From contig WTXI01000010.1 of the NCBI GenBank assembly GCA_022376515.1, forward strand, positions 434,001-498,000: 64,000 bases of DNA. Reading direction: 5' to 3'. The first letter of the stretch is position 1. Each line of letters opens with the position of its first letter. Below are positions 36,901 to 47,216 of this stretch, piece by piece. The notes below the pieces were generated by a model. That model was not told where the DNA came from. It made no database searches and was given only the letters and a program-made list of their open reading frames with translations. A program made the position numbers and the translations under genes. Source of the DNA: Lactifluus volemus (taxonomy: Eukaryota; Basidiomycota; Agaricomycetes; Russulales; Russulaceae).

Positions 36901-37851
36901 ATGAGTAACGCGTCAAAGCAGAATGCCCAAAGCCGAGGGAAGCCTCTTCGTGGTCTCCCGACGGACTCACCTCAAGTCCGCTTGTCAAAATCGATATCCT
37001 GGATTCTGCGCCATGGAGCGAAATCGGAGGGCATATACATGCGTCCGGATGGATATGTTCGCATCACTGATCTGGTATGCTCATGATTCCGAGACCAGTT
37101 GTGGAATGTTTGATAATAGATTGCAAAGCTAGCTTCATCAAGACTGTCTTCCTACACCCTTGATCTCGCAGCTTTGCAAAGCATAGTAGAGAACGATAAC
37201 AAAAACAGGTTCAAGCTATTCAAAGGACCAGACGACGCTTCGCCGATGGACGGCGAAATCTGGTGGATACGAGCGAATCAAGGCCACTCGATGAAGGTAA
37301 TACGTGCACGGCGGGGCTGAGATCACGGCTGATCGCCTCACCTCAGACCGTCAATCTGGACCTGAAACCACTTCTTTCTGCTGCAGATATCCCCATGGCG
37401 GTGCACGGGACGAACAGGAAAGCATGGGAATCCATATGTTCGTTCCGGATAAGACGGTCCTGACGAGGTTTTGCTAAACACTTTGTGATCCAGCTACTCG
37501 AGGACTTTCAAAAATGAAACGGAATCATATACATCTGGCCCAGGGCATTCCAGGTGATGGTATCATAAGTGGTTCGTTCATCCCTTGGCGCTCTAGTTTC
37601 AACTCTGAACCTCCTTAGGCATGCGCAATTCCTCACAAGTCCTAATCTATATCGACGTGCAGAAGGCTCTCGATGCAGGAATTACCTTCTTTCTCTCAGA
37701 GAACGGTGTTGTCCTTACTGAGGGTGATGAGCGTGGCTTTCTTTCCCCTGAGTATTTCTTGCGAGTGGAGGACCGTCAGGGTGGCACCATTCCAGGTTGG
37801 CCTATTTCTTCCTCACAGAGCCAACCTACCACAATAGATGCGCCAAGTTAG
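36901..37851 (+). CDS. TPT1: tRNA 2'-phosphotransferase
   Basis: KptA/Tpt1 enzyme: removes the splice-junction 2'-phosphate from ligated tRNA using NAD+, the last step of tRNA splicing. Five exons. Exon 1 from ATG 36901 gives VRLSKSISWILRHGAKSEGI and MRPDGYVRITDL, with the conserved Arg-His of the family. The next gives SRLSSYTLDLAALQSIVEND, RFKLFKGPDD and IWWIRANQGHSMK. The third gives LDLKPLLSAADIPMAVHGTN. A short exon gives TRGLSKMKRNHIHLAQGIPG, and the last gives SQVLIYIDVQKALDAGITFF with SENGVVLTEG and a tail. Conserved Arg, His and Arg residues of the NAD-binding fold are present. All splice phases agree. Confidence 0.94.
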
Positions 37852-38132
37852 ATCTGTAGCTCCGCAGTAATCAAGAATGTAGTGCAATGGTTATTTACTA
37901 CTTGCAGTTCTATTGGCATTGAAGTATGTGATTGGAAGGGTGATAGTCTGAGGGTATTATGTACAAGTAGTTTCCATCCTAGTCCGAGGAGTCATTCATC
38001 AACCAACCGTGACGTTCGTGTGTCATTGTCGTATTACTAGTCTCTTGCCGGGCAGAACGACGGTCGAAATTTTGGGTAATCCTGCGTGAGATTAGAACAG
38101 TACTCAGCTATCACTGGTACAATGCCGAACGC

Positions 38133-41026
38133 TCACTCGTAACTGGAACCACGCCTTTGGCTCTGCCCTGTTAGCAGCGACGGTGTTCCGCTGTTGAATT
38201 CAAGATGTCGATCGACCGATGCATCATGCTTGACCAACCGCCCGCGTGGCCTTGGCTCTGGCGTAGGAGGATCAAAGTATGCTTCTCGCCTCTCTGCGTC
38301 GCTTGAACCTCGTAGACTCCATATAATCCGGCTCGGGGACACTCGACTCGCTTGTGATGTCACTGGGATAGGCGGCTGGTGCGCAGATGATGCCGGGGTG
38401 TCGGTAGGGACGGGGATCTCAGCGTCATCTACGTCAATTGCGTCGCTCTTGCTACGACCGTCTGATTTTCTCTGAGAACTCTTTGTCGTAGATATTGGCT
38501 TCAACTGGAGTGCTGCTGGTTCCGTCTTGGAAAGGTGGAGTCGTATCTGTTCTGGAGAGCTTGATCGAGGGTCTAGTTCAGCCTGAATAGGAGATGATTG
38601 GGGCGGGGATAAATGTGGCGAGGAGTGTTTCGCCTTGAGGTTCGAAGGTACAGCCCTGGCACTCTTGCGAGCACTCACGACCCTATTCCCACAGAAGACG
38701 TTGTCATCTAGTCCGCTCTCCGAGTCGGTGCGCGAGCTAGCTTTCGCTTTCTTTCGTTTCATCTTGCGTCGTGCTACGGTAATTTCTTCGACCTCTGTCG
38801 TGGTGGCACTGTCGAGCTTCTTCGGACGCTTTGTCCCCTTGTACTTGCTCGAGTGCTCTTCCTCAGAGCCTCCAGAACGTCGTAAGGCCTCCAGTAGCTC
38901 TTCATCTTCGAGCTCACGCCGCCGCGCCCGTGCACGCTCAAGTACTATATCCTCTCCTACTTCTGCACCAGGGCCCTCGCTGGTATCCGGAAACATAGCT
39001 ACCCCATACCCGGCACTTTCACGCATCGTCTGCGCAGCTTGAGTCCGGTCTTGTCCCATGTCTTCCATGATTAGCGCGAGAGCGGCTTCAGGGACAAGAA
39101 TGCGCTGTATGAATTCCTGTGGTGTAAGAGGTACGATAGACTGGGCATCGAATGAGGACGGAGGAAATATATTGTAGAGGGTCTGATGCAGGATCATCGA
39201 GCCGAGTTCACCATAACTGAAAGTTAACATCAGTCTTTGATCGTTTTTGAAAACTAGTGCGCACTCACTAGCCTGGTTGCGTCTTCTGAAAACTCTCGAA
39301 CTGGCCTTTCACGCCCGAAACAGCACGAGACCCTACTTTGCGTACATCCTTTATCACTGCTGTCCAATATATGCTTCCGTCCCTTGCGTTTCCTTCATCT
39401 CGAACCAGTTTCGTCAGGCGATCACTTAGTTTCTCAACGCGCTCCCTGACTCTCCCAAAATCAATGTCCGTCGGCCAACCTTTAGCTATGGCCTCTGGAA
39501 TCTGATGCGCCTCGAATCTATGGCGTTTGCATGACGCAACGTATACACTCATCAAGGCTTTGAGCCCGCGGGGGTTAGTTAGGCGCGGATCCGGATACGC
39601 CTTACATCTAGCAGCTTCAAGAAGGGAACGATAAAGCGGCGACGGGTTACGTGGAAGTTTCTCGTCACAGAAGGGGCATAATGTCGTCGGATCCACTAAT
39701 TCCCCCAGTAGAACTGAAGAACAGTCAGCATCCGGGCGATCCATACGATAAGATGTCGCTGACGAGAATCATCCAGGACTTCCTCCAAATCACCAATAAT
39801 GAGCGGGTGGTTTCCCCCATTGTCTAGGTATGTCTGTTGAGCGGAGGTAGTTTTTCTGCGAGGAGTACAATCAGGCTCCATTTGGTTTGCCGCCATAGGG
39901 AATGGCCGAAGCTGCGGCTTTCGGTTTGACGACTCGTCATGAATGACTTTGTCAGACTCTGCGTCTAGTACGCGCATGCTCCTCGTCCCTCGAACGGCGG
40001 GTGCAGAAGTCGGTGACGGTCGGGAAACAGGCGACGACAAGGGAGAAGAGACAGGATTATGAGATTTGTGGTTCTTGTGGGGCATTGACTTGTCGGTGAG
40101 ACGAGGACGTAAAATGACACGACCAGTAGCACCTTCAAGTGGAGCCTTTCCTTTTACCTCATCATGTTCTTGATCTGTGGAGTCAGAGATGGATAAAGGC
40201 ACCAGGAAAGGAAATTTTTCCGGTAAACGACGACTAGATTGCTTTGCACGGGGTGTCGCTTCGCTGGAATCACTCGAGTCCGAAGATCGAACTCTAGACC
40301 GGCAGGTGGGCAAGTCATTGGTATCCAATCTACGTGAAGAGGCCTTGTTAGGGTAAAGGGAATTGGATGGTCCATGTATACTTGTGCATTCCGTGCGGCT
40401 CCGGGCGGTGTCAGGATGTGGTGACTTCTGATCGCCATCTCGCAAAGGCGACAGCGTGAGCCCTGGAAATTTTTGAATTTCCCGGCGTCTAGTCGATGGA
40501 TGTGCAGAGTCATCCAGTGAATACTCGTCAGACGATTGTCCGGAAAGTCTTTTGTTCTCATTATTGTGGAGCCTGGATATGACGCCGTATGACTTTGTCT
40601 GCTTCGGCGTCTTCTTTGAGGCATTAGACGCCTTGCTTCGAGAAGTTGACGAGCTTTCTTCTCCTGGGACTGGATTTCTTGACTTTATGGAGTTTGGCGG
40701 CTTTCGTTTCGGGGTGTAACTGGGGTGGTAATCCGATTCTTGGCGCTGGACAATGGAATTATCAGGTTGCTTCTTCTTTGACCTGTGCCTACTCTTGCTT
40801 GGAATTGAATCTTCAACGTCGTCGGACCTAGATCCAGAGGAGAGGAAGTCCAACTCGTCGTCAGAGGATTCAGCTATTTTCCTAGCTAGCTCCCTTCGCT
40901 TCGCGCCGACCTTACTGTTTCTGGCATCGCTTTTGGTGGTCACGAATGTTGTGCTTCCTAAGTCATCCCAGAGCTTTCCCGGCCCACCTTTGCGATGGGA
41001 GGAACCAAGGGGTCAACTGGAAGCAT
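38133..41026 (-). CDS. Rtc4-domain protein (restriction of telomere capping 4-like)
   Basis: The C-terminal half carries an RTC4-like domain: VDPTTLCPFCDEKLPRNPSP, LYRSLLEAARCKAYPDPRLT, then after a splice YYGELGSMILHQTLYNIFPP and FIQRILVPEAALALIMEDMG. The N-terminal 400 residues are Ser/Lys-rich and disordered, and the tail after the domain is also disordered with basic patches. A 50-base intron (GTCAGC...TTCAG near 39715-39765) joins the two. The frame is open upstream past GKLWDDLGSTTFVTTKSDAR without an ATG. The best start is ATG 41026 (MLPVDPLVPP) if one C is missing near 40998; this is inference. Yeast Rtc4 affects telomere capping, but its molecular role is unclear. Confidence 0.8.
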
Positions 41027-42077
41027 ATTCAACCGGGGGTCCCAACTAACACCAGCCGTTCAGTACGAGAACACAAATCAGCGAAAGTCTGATGGAAGAA
41101 ATCCAATTTTATGCGTAGTGAATGTAGCGACGGCAGGTAGATAGCCGCTCGGCCAAGCGCAGGCTTTGAGGATTCTGGGTGGAGGTAAATGCGGAACTTT
41201 TCGTGAGAGACAGCGAGTAAGTAGAATGTAACAACACACAAAGAATGAAGTGACGGCGCGCTCAATTGAGTCGTGCACAGCGCGGAACACAAGTCCACGG
41301 TTGAGAGAGGACTGAGAGTGCCCTGGGCTACGGTCTCCAAGTCGGTTCTGGAGTTGCAGACGTGATGCAGGGCCTGAAGACACGTTTGGAGCTACTATAG
41401 CTTTTAACACACAAATCTACTGATGAGTGGCATATATGTGCGCTGTGCGCCGAATGAGGTGACGCGAACGAAAGGAGAGTACCGTCTCGCGCGAGAGCGC
41501 GTTTGTATGGCCACGCGTTACCACGTGACCATTCAAGGTCAGGCACGATTCATGAACTGGACCATCGGCCGATGGTCCATGGTCCTCCTTTGGTCCGACA
41601 CAGCAATACGTCATATCCTAAGGAACCTTGTTGCCACAGAATCAATTAGTGGCGCGTCTTATCATGGTCTCGTCAATGAGGAAGCCTCATAGTATCAACA
41701 CAAAACAGACTTACCACTGTTAGTTAGGACAAGCCAACATTTGCTATGGCGAAGCGTTCCAGCCAAACACTGGTAGGCAATACACACCGCGTGACAACTC
41801 TCAAAGACTGCAACAGAAAAGCTATAAGGCACGCACTCTCGTTATCGGCTGTGCCGTGAATAACATGACAATATCATACCCTCGGAGGATTCGGGCGAAT
41901 TCTCGGAAGTTAAGGACATTTTGCTGCATGTGTTAGCATTGATTGTAACTGAGTCCGTGTGATTGGCCGCCTGATCCGGGCCGGAGCAAGTCGGGGCAGG
42001 GCGGGGCGTCGAATAAAAAAGACGTGGTGTCTCCAACCTTCACTTCAGACCCCCACTAAACATCCGCATCGTCAACG
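41027..42077. other. Upstream region of RTC4-like gene and aconitase, no gene
   Basis: About 1 kb between divergent starts. Minus-strand open frames of about 100 codons at 41029-41410 have no motif and overlap each other. Confidence 0.5.
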
Positions 42078-44951
42078 ATGCTCAACCTTGTTTCCCGTTC
42101 GTCCCAGACATGGCGCTCTATCCAGCGCCTTGCAAAGGGTATGGCTAGTGTCTCAGAAAGAATTGGCGACACAAAAGTTCCTATGTCTCTTCTTGAGACT
42201 GGCGCATATATCAACTACCAACGAATCGAAGACAACCTTGCTATTGTCCGCGACAGGTACTTTTCTCGTTTATATCCCACAATCGTCTTTATACAACTGC
42301 GCGTTAGACTCAAGCGTCCTCTCACTTTGTCGGAGAAAATTCTTTATGGCCATCTTGATGAACCTCACAGTCAAGACATTGTCCGGGGTGTTAGTTATCT
42401 CAAGCTTCGCCCAGACGTAAGAATGCGCCTTTACCATCGTCTCATTGGTCTAATCATCGTTGCGTCGTAGCGAGTAGCCTGTCAGGATGCGACAGCGCAG
42501 GTTGGTTGATTTACTCTTCTTGTGACCTTTTTCGTCCCTCCTACCCCTCGGTTATCAATAATCACACGCTGCCCATTCTGAATGTAGCTGATGTCATTAT
42601 TTTGTAGATGGCTCTATTGCAATTTATGTCTGCTGGAATGGACACTGCGGCGGTGCCAACCACGGTTCACTGTGATCACCTGATTGAAGCGCAAATTGGT
42701 GGTGTCAAGGACCTTGAGCGTGCCAAGCAAATCAACAAGGAAGTTTACGACTTTTTGGCCACCGCCACTGCGAAGGTTAGTAAGCCCCTGCATCGCCGCT
42801 CTTGGTTTGTTAATACTTCTGCTAGTATGGCCTTGGCTTCTGGAGACCTGGTTCCGGTATCATTCACCAAATTATTCTCGAGAACTACGCATTCCCAGGT
42901 GGTCTTATGATCGGCACCGATTCACATACCCCTAACGCGGGCGGTCTGGGGATGATCGCATGCGGTGTGGGTGGTGCAGACGCCGTTGATGTCATGGCGG
43001 GCATCCCTTGGGAACTCAAAGCCCCCAAGGTGATAGGCGTGAATCTCACTGGAAAGATCAGTGGTTGGACCACAGCGAAAGGTTGGTGTCGCCCGATCTT
43101 CCACGTTTGGCACTCTAACACCATTCGTAGATGTCATTCTCAAGGTTGCTGGAATTCTTACGGTCAAAGGTGGCACTGGTGCCATCGTCGAATACAAAGG
43201 TTCTGGTGTAGAAAGTCTCTCCGCGACTGGTATGGCCACTATCTGCAATATGGGTGCAGAGATTGGTGCGACAACTTCTCTCTTCCCATTCAACCGACGA
43301 ATGGAGGACTATCTGAATGCGACCAAGCGCCCTGATATTGCCAAATATGCTCAACGGTTTGCCCACAACCTGTGCGCAGATGAGGGCGCCGAGTATGATC
43401 AGGTCATCGATATTGTAAGGTTGTCCCCACGCACCCTACGTTGTTACTAACATAGCTTTCGTGGTAGAATCTTTCGGAATTAGAGCCGCATATCAATGGG
43501 CCGTTCACACCAGATCTTGCGACCCCCATCTCCAAATTCAAGGACGAAGTTATGAAGAATGGCTGGCCCTCCGATTTGAAAGTTGCCCTCATCGGTTCTT
43601 GCACAAATTCTTCGTATGAGGATATGACCCGCTCTGCTTCAATTGCTAGGGAGGCCGCTGACCACGGGCTTGAGACTAAGAGTAAATTCACTATCACCCC
43701 TGGTTCGGAACAAGTTCGAGCTACAATACAACGCGATGGCGTGATCAATGCCTTCGAGCAAGTTGGCGGCCTTGTGCTCGCGAATGCATGTGGTCCTTGC
43801 ATCGGACAATGGGACCGTCAGGATGTCAAGAAGGGCGAGGCCAACTCGAGTATGTATTGCTTTTTCTTCGAATCTAACGGTACTAACAATTTACAGTCAT
43901 CACGTCGTACAATCGCAACTTTACGGGCCGTAATGATGCGAATCCTGCAACGCACGCCTTCGTGGCCTCTCCCGACATTGTCACAGCTTTTGCCTTCGCG
44001 GGTGACCTTCGCTTCAACCCATTGACTGACGCACTTACTGGCTCCGACGGCAAACCCTTCAAGTTCTCCGACCCATCTGGCAAGGAGCTCCCGCCACGCG
44101 GCTATGACCCTGGTCAAGACACTTATCAGGCACCCCCCGTGGACAGGGTCTCCGTCAATGTAGCTATTAGCCCCAGGAGTGACCGCCTGCAACTATTGCA
44201 GCCCTTCCAGCCGTGGGATGGCAAGACTCCTGAAGATCTCCCTGTTTTAATCAAGGTCAAGGGCAAATGCACAACTGATCATATCTCGGCTGGTGGTCCC
44301 TGGCTCAAATACCGTGGCCATCTTGAAAATATCTCCCGTAAGTTGTTTTCGTAGCATATTTCCCTTTGTCTTTAGAACGATGTTGCAGAAAATTGCCTGA
44401 TTGGTGCGATCAATGCCGAAAATGGTGAAGCAAACAAGGTCAAGAACCAGATCACAGGCGAGTTCGCTGGAGTGCCCCAGACTGCTAGCTACTACCGAGA
44501 TAGGGGAATTAAATGGGTTGTCATCGGTGATCACAATTACGGCGAGGGTTCTTCCCGCGAGCACGCGGCGCTCGAACCGCGATTCCTGGGCGGCCTTGCT
44601 ATCATCGTTCGCTCATTCGCGCGCATTCACGAAACAAATCTAAAGAAGCAGGGCATGCTCGCCCTCACCTTCGCCGATCCCGCAGATTACGATAAGGTCC
44701 AGCCATCGGATAAGGTATCCATACTTGGACTGGAGAGCTTTGCTCCCGGTAAGAACTGAAGTTGTTCGCCAAACATTCGGACGGATCTACCGACGAGATA
44801 CCCCTCGCCCACTCATTAATGAGGGTCAGATTAAGTGGTTCAGGCCGGATCAGCGCTTAACCTGGTAAGAAACTCTCCGTTCTTCTCCTAGCGATGCATT
44901 TCGCTGACTGACTGTTGTTCTTAGATGGCGGCAATGGCTAAAGCTAGCTGA
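42078..44951 (+). CDS. ACO1: Mitochondrial aconitase (3' end frame-broken)
   Basis: Citrate/isocitrate isomerase of the TCA cycle, a 4Fe-4S enzyme. ATG 42078 gives a basic presequence ([20 protein letters not shown]). Exons include a 30-base one (42471-42500, [10 protein letters not shown]). Landmarks are [26 protein letters not shown], the first cluster cysteine in [15 protein letters not shown], the other two in [21 protein letters not shown], and the active-site serine/arginine in [14 protein letters not shown]. After SFAPGK the current frame meets a stop (44757-44759). The expected end is still visible in pieces: [30 protein letters not shown] and, after an intron, MAAMAKAS with a stop at 44951. 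Each junction lacks one base; three added bases would restore a full-length protein. Confidence 0.95.
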
Positions 44952-45370
44952 ACGGCTGACTCAAATTGCAGGGATTTATGATTCACAACATAGCTAAAGA
45001 ACGAGTCCCATGCCGTTGACGTCCCACTTTGCCCGACATGGCTTCAGGAGTGTGGCATGGTTGACGTTGAATTCCTTTTGTTTCGTGGCGCATGATTTAA
45101 TCTCATTTTTACCTTTGTCTTGAACTTGCTGCCGTGTTAATTGACTCAGCTTGCATAACACGACCGGCGGATGCTCGGTAGCCCAGGTCAGGATGCCCTA
45201 TGATAACCTTCTACCAAAAGAAAGTACCTATGCCTGCAAGTAATGAAATGGTTGTCCTTTCGCCGTACTCTCATCTGAGTTGTGTTGAAAGGAACGAGTG
45301 ACATAAAATGGCATCGATAGATCACCACAACCAGAACTCACCCCTTCGTAAACATGTAGAACATCTCGGC
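44952..45370. other. Convergent intergenic, no gene
   Basis: About 420 bases between ACO1 and ZPR1 3' ends. Nothing recognised. Confidence 0.6.
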
Positions 45371-47102
45371 CTAGCTTTTCGCATCGTCTTGTTCGTAACC
45401 CTCCACTTTCATGTCGTTCAACCCAAGGTCCTCATTCTGTTCCCATGAGCGATCGTACAATTCGATCACCATGCTTGGGTCAGGGTCCGGCGCATACAAG
45501 TTCTGCAAGTATGAATTTGCGAGTGGGTCATCGAGAATGAGGGTGAAAGGACGTTCTGCATTTTTCACCTAGGGCAACGGTCGGTCAGAAAGACGTCACC
45601 GTAAAGAGATGACGTCATTACAGCTTTGAGATTTGCTAAGAATATTTCGAATTTGTTGCGTTCTTGAATGTCGGGCCCGTCTGGATCAGCGCTGCCAACT
45701 GAATCTCCGGAGGCAAAGACTTTCTGAGAGAGTCCTCATAGACCTGTTCTAAGATTCCTTCCAGCGTGGTGAATCGGCCTCCCAGAGTTCCAGCTTGAAG
45801 AACGAGGTCGATTCTGGAATTGTGAGACCACAGGTCTCGCTCTAAGCAGTTTTCTCCGTCAGCAAAGAGTCGCAACCTCAGATAGCATAAAGATCGCGCA
45901 CTTTTAGAATATCTCTGCTAAGATCCTCGCTATCTTCAATCCGGAGGGTAATGCGCTTCCCTTTTTCTGAGATTGCCCCGCCTGACTTCACCTCATTGTC
46001 CCTGTAACCACAAAGTTCGCAATTTGTTGACATGATGAGGACATCCTGCCGGATGTGAGACACGATGTACGGAATTATATAAAAAAAATCGTACTTTGAA
46101 GTAAGGAATCACCACTTTCTTCATCATCGTGTTGAGCGGGTGACCGCAGCTGGAGCATACCCCCGGAAAGACATAGATTTCCTCGTTGTCATTCTTGTCA
46201 TCCGTAGATGCAGCTGGTGCTGACTCGGTAAGATCCTCCTCCACGGCAGAATCATCAGCGATGAGTCCAAGAGCAACATTCTGCTCCTTTGTCCTTCGGT
46301 AGGTCCTGAGATTCCACTTTGGATCAGCCATAGAATCTACAAATTCGATGAACGAATTGCCGGCAGAATCGTCGAGCTTGAGTGTGAAGGGTGGCATGGG
46401 TGCTTCAGAATTGGTGGCCCTGGGAGTGGTGCTTGTTTCATCCTCATCGGGTATGATGACTTTCAATTTGTCAATCAGGGCTTGTATCTTAGTAAAGGTG
46501 TCCTCATCCTGGATGCGTCGTAAAGGCTGATCATAACTCAAATCGCGAATCACATCTTGAATGATTCCTTCTACTGTTGTGAGCTGGCCTTTAGAGGCTG
46601 GGATAGTCAGCTCGTACTCGGGGATCGTAACAGTACACGTCTCGGACTTGACTATTTGACGATTCAGATCCTGTCTTGAGAGTATACGAGCAGTATATAT
46701 TGTTCCTTCAGCTGATGGAAGCAAGCACAATTAGTGAGATACCTTGCGTGCGGGGGGTTACTTACGCCGAATGACCCCAGCGGACTGGGTCTCGTTATTG
46801 GAAAAGCCACAATGTTCACAGCGGAAGGACATTAAAATGACTTCGTGAAAATAAGGAATAGATGTCAAGAGAAGCCGTGTAACACCCTACATTCACTTTA
46901 CTCCAAACAACTAGCATGAAGGAAGGATGGTACCTACCTGTTCCTCACAATTCATGCACAAGGACTCAATCTCCTCCACCACCCGATCGTCATCCTCTTT
47001 CGGTGGTGTGGCTAGTCTAACATTTTCTGCGATAGAGTCTAATTGACTATCTGCCTGTTGTGCAAGAGTACCAATTGATGGGAAGAGGTTGTCTTGAACC
47101 AT
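45371..47102 (-). CDS. ZPR1: Zpr1 duplicated zinc-finger protein (one frame break)
   Basis: eEF1A-binding protein, now known as an eEF1A folding chaperone; it shuttles between cytoplasm and nucleus. ATG 47102 gives [20 protein letters not shown]. Zinc finger 1 is [10 protein letters not shown]...[12 protein letters not shown], with [18 protein letters not shown] between; the alpha/beta domain follows ([20 protein letters not shown]). Finger 2 is [10 protein letters not shown]...[12 protein letters not shown], again followed by the paired domain ([20 protein letters not shown]). The tail is acidic. Between [10 protein letters not shown] and IDLVLQAG one A is missing at about 45812 in an A run (plus-strand T run). 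Divergent from PRP40 with 114 bases between starts. Confidence 0.94.
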
Positions 47103-47216
47103 TCGAGTCCGAGTCCGAGTCAGATATGGTCGATCTAAGCGCCCGTGAATGCTCGCGGACAAACCTTTCGCTGAGTCAGCAAACTTATTCTTTTCTTCCT
47201 CTGCTACGATCCTGTA
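47103..47216. promoter_or_regulatory. Shared promoter ZPR1 / PRP40 with a bZIP-type site
   Basis: 114 bases between ATG codons. It contains GCTGAGTCAGC at 47170-47180, a palindrome around the TGAGTCA core recognised by Gcn4/AP-1-type bZIP factors, and a CGAGTC triple repeat near 47105-47121. Binding itself is inference. Confidence 0.5.
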
